Source of the DNA: Atherix ibis
Lineage: Eukaryota; Arthropoda; Insecta; Diptera; Athericidae
Assembly: GCA_958298945.1 (NCBI GenBank)
Contig: OY282609.1
Location: 11,080,326-11,144,325 of the forward strand
Length of the DNA: 64,000 bases
Direction: 5' to 3'
Notes under the pieces: generated by a model
The model's database searches: none
Told to the model about the DNA's origin: nothing
Seen by the model: only the letters and a program-made list of their open reading frames with translations
Part shown: piece by piece, positions 1 to 11,956 of the stretch
Layout of the letters: each line of letters opens with the position of its first letter
Position numbering within the stretch: position 1 is the first letter of the stretch
Program-made: the position numbers and the translations under genes

Positions 1-1
1 G

Positions 2-508
2 AAAATTGATGACAAAAAAGTGAAATCAAAATTAGTTAATAATAGTGATAGCGATTACATCATCATCAGTGATAATATCGAAGATAATATTGTACAGTAC
101 ATTATCGACGATGATTCTTGCAAAAATCGAACATTCGAAATTTTCGATAGTCGACGCATTATTAGTCCAACAGGCAGCGGTATTGGACGAGATGTTGAGG
201 ATGGTGCTGTCGGTGGCACAAATGCTAATAATATCGATAAAAAATCGAACGATGATGATGATGTAGTTCGTATTAATGTTGATGTTGATATTGATATTGA
301 TGTTGCTGTTGATAATCATAGTAATAATCGTAACCATAATTATACAGATGATAATCATGATTCTATTGATAATAGGCAAACAGTTATAAGCCCTTCTGTG
401 ATTCTAGAATTGCCTGTGATATCATTACCATCACAGGATGAAGATCCACCAAGAGATCCTAGTCTACCAGGTACATCTAGAAAATGGTCTAAAGAGACAC
501 TATTCTAG
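2..508 (+). CDS. Terminal coding exon of an unidentified gene (partial)
   Basis: The frame is open from the left edge of the window to a TAA-type stop at the end, so this is the 3' part of a coding exon whose start lies outside. No ATG precedes it in frame. The roughly 169 visible residues are very acidic and low complexity. A middle stretch (about nt 255-330) encodes alternating V/I-D repeats from GTTGAT/ATTGAT codons, followed by N/H-rich sequence. The last about 50 residues are less repetitive and end in SRKWSKETLF. The final ETLF fits a class I PDZ ligand (T at -2, hydrophobic at 0), as seen at the C-terminus of many membrane proteins. I do not recognise the family; a channel, receptor or scaffold tail is only a guess. 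The downstream 3' UTR is AT-rich and its end is not resolved. Confidence 0.6.
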   Translation, partial: KIDDKKVKSKLVNNSDSDYIIISDNIEDNIVQYIIDDDSCKNRTFEIFDSRRIISPTGSGIGRDVEDGAVGGTNANNIDKKSNDDDDVVRINVDVDIDIDVAVDNHSNNRNHNYTDDNHDSIDNRQTVISPSVILELPVISLPSQDEDPPRDPSLPGTSRKWSKETLF

Positions 509-3005
509 CTTTAAAAATGTTGCAATATATTCTCTATTAAGTTTTTAAATTATTATTAAAGAAAATATTAATAATCATATTATACATAGAAATAGTGTTA
601 ATATAATTTGACTATATAAGAAAAAAAAACAAAAACAAAAACAAAATGAATGAAATTATATAAAACATAAAAAATATATTAAAAAACATACTCGTATACA
701 CACATACTCAGATAAAGGGTGGGCTATTTGTTGGTTGTTTTTCATTAACTGAAAGAAAAGACATATACGAGTACGTATATTTTGATTGAAACATTGGAAA
801 TTTTTATTGAAAATAAAAGTTGTATCTATTACAATTATGTATAAAAAAACAATATTATTCATGTGATCACAACGACCTATTTGCAAGCCTGATATCGGAC
901 GTCGAAATTTTCCATGACTTTTCCTAATAAAAGCATATGGTACTGCTCATAGGCATCACTTTCAGATAGGGGCAATTTTATATTTGTACATATTACTTTG
1001 GCGCACATTTTTAAAATAATAGTCGAAGTTATTTAAATTAATTAAATAACTGCGGTGGTTATTTAATTTAATAAATTTAGAATTAGAAACTAAACACAAT
1101 ATTTTTTTTGCTATGAATTCATTTATTTCCATATAAAAGTTTATATTTCAAAACAATAAACATAACTTCTACAATACTTACTTTTCTAACTAACTTCTGA
1201 AAATATACCAAACCAATTAAATTAGAAATTTATCCATATCGTTTCCTAATGGAAGAATATTTAACTTTAAGTTGCAATAGCATATACGCATTGAGTTATA
1301 ATATCATACATTAATAATCACTGGCTTTAGTATAAAAATTCATAAATTCGGAAGTATATTCTTATAAATAATTCATATACATAAATTTTTTGTATACTTA
1401 TCTTGGATTTTTTCCGGACACTATATACAAATTTATATTTTTACATATAAAAATATAAAAACCAATAAAACCCCCATTGGAAAGTAATCAGGCGACCGTC
1501 ATTGACTTGCCAATCTTATCGCAAATAATCTTCTATTTACAATCAATGTTGCAAAAGAATTTTTATAAGTTAAAGTACTCGAAATCCTATTAAAATTAGT
1601 TGAATGATAGGTAAATATGACCTTTATTTAAATATATAATTAGTTTTTACCGTCTATTCATCTGAATAAAGAAATTCTGGAATCTTTAGTTTCAAAATAA
1701 CTAAAACACTTTTTTAAGGAACACTTAATTTTCTATAAACTTTTAACCTATTAAATTATTAAACTCACTTTTTATAATTATATCACTTTTAAAACGAGTT
1801 AATTAAAAAATTTTAAAAAATTGTTTACATTCAATACGTCAAATCTACAAATTGAAGGAAAAAATAGGCTCAGCCCACCAAAAATGTAATCTTTAGTTTG
1901 ATAAGTAAAAAATAGATGTCAGGAACAGCAGCTAAAAAAGATTTTTATCAACTTTTTGATTTATATTTTCTTATAATCTAAGAAAATTGTACTACTTTAC
2001 ACTTGACAGATGTAAAAAATAAAAATAAAATGTGCGTTCGAAGTTAAAAAAAAACTTTTTAATTTGGAAGTTAAAAAAAACCAATAGATGGCACACCCTG
2101 TATACAGATAGAGATTTTTAAAATAAATTCATTTGTATATTTTACGTAAAACTTAAAAAAAAAACAAAAAAAACAAATACTCGTAATTATTTCAATTGTA
2201 GTTTTTGATATTTTTAAATATTATATTTACAATTTTAAATTTATTCATTTCTATTTAAAGTGAATTGATAATAAAAACAAAATAAAAACAAACATACTCT
2301 TAAATGAGCATATTTCGCTTATTATAAACAAAAATTTTTTTTTACATTAAATTTATATTGTTATTGATTGTTACTAAATTTATGTCGTTTTTTTTTAAAT
2401 TAATTTTTATTATTGAAAAGTTTTACTTATTATGAGCACATGTGCATAAGAGTTGGCTTCAAATTTTGTACGAGTTAAATTTATGCTTGTTACTATGAAA
2501 TTACGTATATTAATAAGTCGATATTTTTTTTGTCTATTAATTTAAACTAATTTTGGTAATTTAACTTGATTTTTCATATGAAAATTTAATAAAAGTTCAC
2601 TTAAACACTTAATTTTTTTTAAGAGAATTTAGTATTTCACTAAATTTTTATTTGATTAAATTTTTTTAATTCGAATATAAATTCCAAAATCTAAATATAT
2701 ATACAAATACGTAGTTTTTATAATAAACTATTTATACTGTGCCTTAATTTACAGTATCTATAGTAGGTTAATTAAGTTAAATTGAGCAAAAAAAATCCGT
2801 CTGTTTACAATTGTTTGTTTTTCTAAAAGTAATACTCTTAAATTATATTTTATAATTATTTCATTAATTCATTCGTTATTTCTATTTAGCTCACTGATGT
2901 GTCTTATCATTACTTGTCATTAGAAATCATGCATTTTATGGTTCATATTCTATTGTAGCTTATATAATCGCGTTAAGCATTTCGAAACTTTTAATTTTAT
3001 TAAAC
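509..3005. other. AT-rich non-coding stretch
   Basis: No convincing gene. It probably begins with the 3' UTR of the exon ending at 508. Around 2092-2103 there is a CACCCTGTATA string resembling the terminal repeat of IS630/Tc1/mariner elements, but I cannot find its partner end. Confidence 0.5.
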
Positions 3006-3238
3006 CAGCGCTTCGTAAACTTTTTTCGTTCATGACTCTATTTCTCAAACAAGATTTTTCGCGATCCCAGATATTAAATATAAAATAAAACGCGCGTGCA
3101 AAGGCATCGCACGCGCCTTTTATTACAGGCAGCGCTCGCGTGGCGCATCACGTTAAATATTATGCGTTTGTGAAATAACATTTCAAATATTTTAATTTTC
3201 GCAACTCCAGCATTACAGGGTTATATATAAAAGCGCTA
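3006..3238. mobile_element. hAT-type MITE with 8-bp target duplication
   Basis: A 233-bp GC-richer island. Its ends are short inverted repeats: CAGCGCTT at 3006-3013 and AAGCGCTA at 3231-3238. The outer flanks are TATTAAAC (2998-3005) and TATTAAAA (3239-3246), matching at 7 of 8 bases, which is the 8-bp duplication expected of hAT elements. Interior text near the ends (CTTCGTAAACTTTTTTCG, TTTTCGCAACTCC) resembles hAT-family termini. A GC-rich hairpin (GCGCGTGC / GCACGCGC) lies near 3090-3115. There is no coding capacity, so it is non-autonomous and decayed. Confidence 0.6.
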
Positions 3239-6200
3239 TATTAAAAATATAATTTCGTATAACTTTGATTTCTATTAAATTTTTTTCGAATTCTAAAGCT
3301 TTTTTTTATTAATAGAAATTTTTTTATCATTGTTTATTATATAATGCACCTTTCTTCTTGTATGCTTTGAAAATAACTTTTATTGATAAAAGTATTGATT
3401 TTATTTCATAATTATAACAAAATAGTTATAAACATAATTATTTATAGCTAAATTTTTCTAATATTGGTAATTATTCTGCATGTGAAATTTTGTTACCAAT
3501 TTTTCAAAATAATTTGATTTTATTCGTATTTTCTGTTCTAATTTTTTTTTTCAAAAATTTCAATCAATCTTGTTCAAAATTGTTTTTTTTTAAATTATTT
3601 CTAATACTTGTAGTTTTTTTTAAATTTGTAAATTTTTCTTAAATATATATAAACTGTATTCTAAATTTCTAAAACATCTAATATCGTATAATACCATTTT
3701 AGATGCATTTACTCTATTTCTAAATAAACATTAAAAAAAATATATTTTTTTTAGAATCGCATTCATCTGTTTAACAACAAAATTTATATAAAAATATGGA
3801 ATAATACAACAATTTGAAACAACGATTTTTTAACCACGTTTACTTGTATGATGTTATTTTAAAATTATCATAATCTTAATAATATTTCATAAATTTTTTT
3901 TTTATTTATTACAAACTATAAACAATAAAAAAATAAATATTATTTCGATTATATTTGAATAAGCGCTTTTTATTAAGTAATATTTAATTGTGAAACCAAC
4001 TCTGGTTTACATTGTGCTACTTTTATTAAATTTTTGTTTATGAAGAACAAAAATAATTACTACATTTATAAATTTAAAAAAAAAAACTAAATAGAAATTA
4101 ATTTAAACAAAAGTAAATAGTCGAACAACGTAAATAAACTAATGAATTAATAATAGGAAAAAACACTGTGTATTAATTATGATAATAAAAGTAAATATAA
4201 CAACAAACAAGAATATTTATTAAAAATATTATACAAATATTGCATGTGTATGTTTATTGAAATTATATAGGAATTAAACATATAAAAATATATTAGTACA
4301 TTTGAAGAAAAAAAAATAATTATAATAACTAAAATCTTCTGTTATACAAATAAAAATATACTGAAGCTGCCGTACTAAAACTAAATACTTAAACTTCGAA
4401 TAAAGAAAGAAAATAATTGATAATATGTAAATATATATGATATTAAATTATAAAAGAATATTATCAATTAATTGGTTCTTTTTTTTTTTAATTTCCATAA
4501 AATTATTATCACAAGGTTATGGAATTTAATAAGAAAAATATTACTTAATTTATTATTAAAGACTTCAAATACTTTTTCTTAATTACATACTAATTATTAA
4601 TTATATATATGAAAATTTGATAAAAATAATTTTTCATAATTAAAATATTATTGGAAAATAATAGTCCTTTAATATATTGTAAAATATTTAGTAATACAGG
4701 TATTTAAAATGACTAATGATTGTGTAGAAATATTAATAATTGGATAAAAACTACCCCTCAGAGTTTATTACGAATTATAATATCATAATTTTGTTACTAA
4801 TAATTTTCTTTTTTAGAGATGTGTGATAAACTTGCTCAGCTTTTTCATGAATATATAAAATAATATATTGAAAATATTTGGATATAATAATGAAATGGTT
4901 ATCAATGCACATACATACATACATATATACATACATATATATACAAATATCTAAATATATAATAAGAGAAAGCTAAGAGCACAAATTTCCTGTCAAGTGC
5001 CTATTATTATTTTCTTTTATCTACTTCTAATCTAAGAATAAATATTTAAAATTAACAAACATATAATATATCTATAAAATACCAAATAAAATAAAATATT
5101 TACATATTTATTAATAATGATAAAAATCAAATGTTTTAAATAATTTTGTGTAATACTTAATAATTTACAAAAAAAAAAAATTTATATGATATTTTCGAAT
5201 GCTTATAAAATGAATTAATTGTATTTTAAAAAAAAAACCAAATTTCAAATTATAAATAAACACAAACAATAGGTAAATTATCTTTTAAAAATTTTATAAA
5301 TTTATAATTTATAAAAAGTATCGAATGAAATTATTTTATTATAAATTATAGATGGAATAACTAATTAAAAACTGCATTTCTTTATTTTTGTTTGTTTCAA
5401 ATTAATATAAATGCCACAATATTTTCAACAATTTAATTAAAATTCTTCATAATAAATAATAAATAAATTTTATCGTATTGATCATTTAAAATAAAAAAAT
5501 TGCGAGTCTTACAGTAGTCGCCAATGATGTGTAACATCTAACCTCGGTGGTAATCGTGAAAATATTAGAGTCAGGTATTGATTGAAGTGATTTTACATAT
5601 TTAGTACTAAATTTTTTTATTAATACTTACGTATAACGATCTATGTATTTTAATACAACACTTATGAAATTATTTAATTTATATTTAAAGAAAAAGTGAA
5701 ACAAAAGAAAACTAACAAAAAATCCCCACCTCAAAATCAAAAAAAAAACTGTCTGTCAAAAAAACAGAACATTTTTTAAAATATATACAAAATTATCAAA
5801 ATAATATTGAAAAAATTCCTCTTTTAATTTTCATTCTGTCTCATTCACTGCCATATCATAAAAAGAAATGCACATATTTTAAAATTTAAAAAATAGCGAA
5901 AACTATCCTGAAAACAAACTACGGTCGACAAAGAGACAGAGAGAAAAGAAAAAAAGTTCGGTTGTGGAAAAAGCGTTAAATCTGGTTTTATTCTGTGTCA
6001 TATTTGTTATTGTGCCAAAAAACGAGATGCAAATATTCTAACTCTATCTGGTTTCGGTCAGAAATCCAAAAATGGCAATAATACATATTTTCATATCATT
6101 ACATTTATTTGCATGCGAAAGAAAAAGAAATAACATATTCAAAGGAAAAATTTGAAATTTCGAGAAAAAAAACTCTACCATATTTTATTTTTGTCATTGC

Positions 6201-6492
6201 CATCAATACATCACACCGAAAGAAAGAGAAAAAATCAATAAAAATAAATTGAATAGCGCGCGCTTTTCTGTACTTCCTGCTACGCATTTCTGTCGCATTC
6301 ATGAAATTAGTCCTGCATACCGCGAGAGCTAAGATATTATACATAAAAAAACGTATTAATATTTTGTATAATTCTATGCAATAATATTTATTTAAAATAA
6401 ATAAGAGTGTATTAAAAATAAACTTTAGTAATATTAACAAATGCTTTTTTTTATTAATCGGCAATTAATGATAAGTTTTCTTTAATTTAAAT
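3239..6492. other. AT-rich non-coding stretch
   Basis: No gene supported. It contains a short (TACA)/(TA) microsatellite near 4910-4945. A purine-rich patch at 5930-6250 has several GAGA-like runs. A 119-codon minus-strand open frame at 6105-6464 is dominated by I/F/L/K and looks like chance in AT-rich DNA. Confidence 0.4.
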
Positions 6493-6636
6493 TTAAAAAT
6501 CTTTAAATATTCTACAAACTTTGTAGTTTAGTTCGGTGCCGGGTTTGATTTCTCCCATAAACGATAAATTCAAACGTTTAGCGTTTATCTTACGTTCGTC
6601 TAATGCCAGTTCCATATCTGCTGATCTAGCGCCAGT
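6493..6636 (-). other. Isolated coding-like island, possible exon or pseudogene fragment
   Basis: On the minus strand this reads about 47 codons without a stop, beginning TGARSADMELALDERK and continuing with a balanced, charged composition (about ..LSFMGEIKPGTELNYK..) before a stop. Base composition is clearly less AT-biased than the flanks. An AAG just upstream could be a splice acceptor, and GTTTGT after the LNYK codons could be a donor. I recognise no family. It could be one exon of a large-intron gene, a processed-pseudogene remnant, or part of a transposon. Confidence 0.3.
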
Positions 6637-6639
6637 CTT

Positions 6640-7385
6640 GCGTTAATCTTTCAAAGTAAATTCTTTTCTTATATAAAAAGTAATTTTGTTCGAATTTTTT
6701 TTATTTCAATTACTATCAATATACTAAAATTTTAAATTTTTCATTAAAGTTTCGATAATATAAAAGATGTATGAGTAAACATAAAAGGAAAACAGAACAT
6801 AAAAGATTTCATTTTAATATAAATATCCTTAAACAAATGTTTACTTGAAAATTAATTAAAAAAATAGATAAATAAATTTTATGTTTAAGAAAATATTTTT
6901 TGATTGATTAAAAAATATGACTATATATAGATTTACGTATATTATTATAATCAATTAAAATTTACTCTATAGAATTGAAAATATTCAAAGTATGATATCT
7001 ATACTGACATGTATTTCTCAATTTATTCAGACAAAAAATTTGTTTTTATTTATTCTATCTATTAATAAAATTAATATTAGCATAAAAATTTATAGAATAT
7101 TATATATAATTTATTTATCTTGTTTTATTGATTTATTTAAAAGATTCATTTTTGAAAATTATATTATAAAAATGTTCATTTATTAGATATATTTTCAAAT
7201 TAGTTTCACTTATATTAAGAATTATTATTGATTATATTATAATATTACAGTATGTTGAACTCATTCGTTTTTAGGTATGGGAAATTATTTGTGTATAGAA
7301 AAGGTGAACTCTTCTACTTTACTTAACTTTTAGAGAACTTTGACAATACAATCTACAAAAAATATTTATAAATAAACTATATAAA

Positions 7386-7451
<66 letters not shown>

Positions 7452-10400
7452 GCATATGTATATAAAATAAATCTCCAGTACCTTAAAAAAAATATTTTTC
7501 AAACTTTTGCCTTCATATTATTGCCTATCATATGGAAATGAAAAATTATTTCAGACTTTAATCTGAATTATTAATGTCAATTATTAAGCAAAAATGTGAT
7601 CTACATTAAAGAAAAGGAGAAATATTATTGATAAAATATGGATCTATTGTCCTTTTATTATTTATATTAATACTTATATTGGTAGTATTGGGTTTTGCTT
7701 TAGTTTTAATTTTTTAATTAAATAATTTTCTTTTAATATTTCACTTAATAATGTATTAACTTAAAATTTATTTCTAAAGTTTTAAAGAAAAACATCTATA
7801 TAAATATATAAATCGAGAAATACTAGTCAGAAATCGAAAAGAAGAAGAATATTTTTAGTTGAAATTAAATAAACTTAATAATTATTTTCCTTTTAGCAAA
7901 CAGCTCTAAAATCTTATAATATTTTTAAATCATACTATAAGCTATTATTTACTAATATTTTAATTTAAATAAAATTTTTATAAAAAAAAAAACTTTTATT
8001 AAATGAATATAATGATACACAATCACGTACCACCATCATTAAAATTGTGAAAATATTACAAATTTATAAAAATGTTGTGGTTAATAAAAAGTTTAAAAGC
8101 CAATATATCATAAAGATAAAAATACATTATTAAAAATTGAAGAAATATAATGGAAGAAAGAAATTTGTCTATTTACATAAACCTACAAATATGTATATTT
8201 CAAGGAATATTATCCAAAGTGAAGTTTTTATGTAGATTGAACTGACAAAAAAAAGATACCAACAGAGTTACAAAAACAAGTTATAGTTAATATTGAAATA
8301 AATTATAGAAATGATTATTAGATACTTTTTAGACTCGGAATATTCGTAAATAGATTTATTGTATTAAGTATATAAGCAAACAAACAAAAAATAAAAATAC
8401 AAATTTCTAGGGAAAAACTATCAAAATATCTACGAGTATTATCTACAAAAAAAACTTATATTAAATTTTTAATTATATAAATGAACAAAACTCAAAATGT
8501 AGATTTGAAATTTATACTATACAATTATATATACGATCTTATATAGCTGAGTTCTATAGAGATTTTATTCTTGTAATTTGCACAGGGAAAGATAAATGAT
8601 ACGATTTGTATAAAAATTTCGAATAGAGAATCATATAAGAAAATCTAATGAAAACTAATTTCTAAAAAAAAATTTATAAATAAATAATAAATCCATATAT
8701 ATGTGTACCATCTATACAAATATTTATTTAAAAGAAAAAAGGGAAAATCTTCGAGGAGAGCTTAATTATAAAATATTTCAACGAATTTTATTCTATTGTG
8801 ACTATAAACTTTTGACTAACAATAAGATTAATGAAAAAATAGTAATAAAAATAAAGTTAAGTAATAATAGTAGAAAAGATAAAATGGTATTTGCCTCATT
8901 CTATAATTAATAATTAGTTTTAGTGAAATAATAATATTTTCAATTATATTTACAAATTGAAAATAATGATTATTAGTAAAGAATATTAGATGCATTCTTT
9001 TTAGAAGGAACAAAATTATTAATATTAATATGATAAAAACAGAGTATGATAATGAATTAAAGAAAACAAAACTAACAATATCTAAAGAAATAATATATCC
9101 AGAAGAAATAATAAAATTAAAGCAATAATTCTTCATTGAAGAATGATATTATATTTTAGATTTTATTCAATCGAATTTAGTAATAAATAGTTCCTTTTTT
9201 CGATTATTATTTGGCTTTTTTTACAATTATTTATTTTCAAACATAAGCATTTTTATATTATTTATTTGAAAGATAATTGATACATTTCAAACTATTTCTA
9301 CTTACTATTCTTTTCCAAAAAAAAAACAATTCATAAAGATTGAAATACTTTTATTTTTAAGAATTACTAAAAATATTACAAAATTTTTACAAGAATTAAT
9401 TACAAAAAAAAATACATGAAAACTTAAAAATATTTGTGTGATGAAAACTTAAATTCTATAACAAATTCCATATTTTTTTAACTGAACTTTTTACAAAACT
9501 TCCATTAGAATTCTATTAATCTGAACTTTAATAATTTCAAAATTTTAAGTTATTAATAATTTAAGAGTCTATTTCGAGTTTTATTTCTTTATACTGTTTT
9601 TTTTTCAAAAAAAAACCATGTCAACTATTATATAATAAAGGAATAAGTCACAGAATATAGGTAAAAAGGTGATAATCAATTAGCTTTTCAATTTTTTGAG
9701 TAATCTTCTACAAGTATTTAAGAATCAGCAATACTTAATAATGGATTCCCATATAAAAAAATTCAAGTCTATTACCCAACATATATAATGACTATCAATG
9801 AAATATAAAAAGTGATAAAAAACCTATTTTAAATATCATTAAAAAAACACACACACATAAATAATTTATAAATATTTAATTAAAAAAGTCTATCAGCATA
9901 CATATACACAAAATTACATAGTATAGTATATACACACATACATATGTACTATATATGTATATACATTCATTTAAATGTACTTAAAAATTTATTTAAAAAA
10001 AAGTTCACACAATTAAAATATATTATTAGCTCATGTAATAGTTTGTAGTGATAAAGATAAACTATAAATCAAATAAAAAAGTATATAACTTGAAAGCATA
10101 TATAAGTGGAAACAAATTATAATAACAAGAAAAACAGAAATAATATAAATATGTACATTTTGTCAAATTTAGAAAATACTTAACATGAAAATAAGGTTTC
10201 TATGAAATTTAGTAAAATGTACTGTCAATTTTAAGACAATTTCGAATTTAATTTCTATTTATTGTATGTTTATTGATTGTTTTTATTTTTCTAGAAAATT
10301 TATAACGATTCTATTAAAAAAATTATAAAAGTCTATATACGAATCTGTAAATTAGAAATGTTTAATATGGTATATACAATATATATAGTATATATTTAAA

Positions 10401-10660
10401 TAAATTTATTATATTGTAGTATAAATTATATATACACATAGTACATACATACACACATACAATAAATACCTATATACTTATGTATATTCAAAAAGAAAAT
10501 TATGTCTATGTTAATATGTAAATTCTATGAACGTAAAAAAAAATTATATTATACTCGTACTTCGAATATGTTCAATTTCAATTTAAGTAAATTTCTCGAA
10601 TATGCATAATGAATGCAACCATTAATACAAATATATGTCCATATACACGATTGGTTTACA
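6640..10660. other. AT-rich non-coding stretch
   Basis: No gene supported. Open frames here are short and made of AT-rich codons. The only clear feature is the TA microsatellite at 7392-7447. Confidence 0.5.
7392..7447. repeat. (TA)n microsatellite
   Basis: A pure AT/TA dinucleotide run of 56 bases, likely to be length-polymorphic and able to form cruciforms. Confidence 0.95.
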
Positions 10661-10667
10661 TCACAAA

Positions 10668-10790
10668 ATGGCCGACCAACCACCAGATATGAATTACTTG
10701 ACGTTTTCGAAAGAACAAAATCAAATATCGAAATTTTCTTTCAATCTACCGGTTGGTTCGGGTTCTTGTAGGCAGAAAAAGTAAGATCAG
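10668..10790 (+). CDS. Candidate orphan first exon with strong start and splice donor
   Basis: An ATG in excellent fly context (CACAAAATGG) opens a frame starting MADQPPDMNYLTFSKEQN, with a balanced, non-AT-driven composition. It ends ..CRQK(K) directly before AAA|GTAAGA, a consensus 5' splice site at 10791; without splicing it would stop immediately. That looks like a 41-codon first coding exon (phase 2). I find no matching downstream exon within the window and recognise no family. It lies next to a LINE remnant and a large hairpin, so it may instead be captured or dead sequence. Confidence 0.35.
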
Positions 10791-10812
10791 ACAGGATGAA
10801 GCAATACGAGCC

Positions 10813-10942
10813 ACTAACGCTCCTCTCGATGGCAGCTTGCTCTATTGCCTCACTCTGTGTGCCAGGATGTCCAAGGCATGTTGGAAATACTTGCACACAG
10901 GGTGAGGCAATAGAGCAAGCTGCCGTCGAGCAGATCGTTAGT
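10813..10942. ncRNA. 130-nt near-perfect hairpin, miRNA/hpRNA-like
   Basis: Two 50-nt arms (10813-10862 and 10893-10942) with a 30-nt loop are inverted copies of each other at 45 of 50 positions. The core includes 23 consecutive perfectly paired bases around GGCAGCTTGCTCTATTGCC. If read as plus-strand RNA, two of the five differences become G-U wobbles; the other three lie together in an internal loop near the base. The GC-rich arms stand out from the roughly 78% AT flanks. It could be a pri-miRNA or hairpin-RNA precursor, or an inverted duplication inside a transposon remnant (a LINE-like piece follows). I do not recognise the arm as a known miRNA. Confidence 0.45.
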
Positions 10943-11049
10943 CTGTATAAAGTTAGCCAGTGAAGCGCACCGAGCTTTACCAGTAGTTTCTCTACAAGTT
11001 GAAACTGGCCGAACTCCTTTATTACACCTTCTCCTCAAAGTCAGATACC

Positions 11050-11495
11050 TATTTATCTATAAAAACCTTTGGTTCTCTGTATATCCGCTACAAAGCCAGT
11101 TGAACAGTCCCATTTGCAAAAGAGGCTCCTCCTCCCTCTCACCAATCCTGCCCGCAATGGAAAGGAATCCCAACATCTCACTTCAAAGCATACCAAATAC
11201 CCGTCCAGACCAGGCATTGATGCCTTGGATGGGAGAGGTGTTGAGAATTTCGGTTAACATGTCCCGATTGAAAAATAAGGCAACCAACCGAATATGCTTC
11301 TGTACATTGTTTAAGCACGAACTGAGTCGATTAAGTAATGCCGAAATTTATTATACTGATGTAGCAACGAATAACCATTTAACATCTTTTTCGGTTATTC
11401 AACAAGCTGGCAGTTGCTTTGAGAAGGTACACTATGGTATTTTTTCTCTATTTAAATTAAAAGTAAACATTTTTTTAAAAAAATTCTTTCCCTAA
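11050..11495 (+). pseudogene. Probable non-LTR retrotransposon remnant (RNase H-like)
   Basis: A GC-richer segment with a plus-strand frame from about 11100. It contains a stretch close to AEIYYTDVATNNHLTSFSV, resembling the start of LINE RNase H domains, where the motif is usually IYTDGS followed by N/H-S-FAV. The glycine-serine after the aspartate is lost here (DVA). Upstream and downstream parts do not align to anything I recognise. The family assignment (R1/Jockey-type) is tentative. Confidence 0.3.
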
Positions 11496-11924
11496 CTTTA
11501 TTTATTTGAACATTTAAACCGTCATACCTGAAACGCCGAATGACCTTATGATCGCGGTGCTTCAATGCCGCCCCTGGCACATATCTTCGGGACCTTTCCC
11601 ACATACAAACTAACAAAGAAATATCTAAATTACTCTTGTAGAGTTTTTTCGCATGATAAGCCCATACGAATGTTAGATTAAAAATCTATTTTTTATATTA
11701 TATGAACAGATTAACAGCAAATATTACTCATAGAATATGAAAATAGAATACAATCAATTTTAACAAATTTAATATTTTCGTTACGAATGTGTTGAGTAGT
11801 AACCAATTTTTAGAAATTTCCTACTTAATCAATAATAAATGAAATATATTATACATATTTTTGTTGTTGTAAGAATATCGACTAACTGGTATAAAAAATA
11901 CAATCGAGTATACTGCAAAAAGCC

Positions 11925-11956
11925 AATTGATATAAATTAATTAATTTATATCAATT
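11925..11956. repeat. Perfect 32-bp palindrome
   Basis: The sequence reads identically on both strands with no loop (half-site AATTGATATAAATTAA). It is AT-rich and can extrude as a cruciform. No function is evident. Confidence 0.9.

Noticed and set aside
6105..6464. 119-codon minus-strand open frame
   Set aside because: Composition is dominated by I, F, L, K and N as expected from AT-rich DNA; no domain, no splice context.
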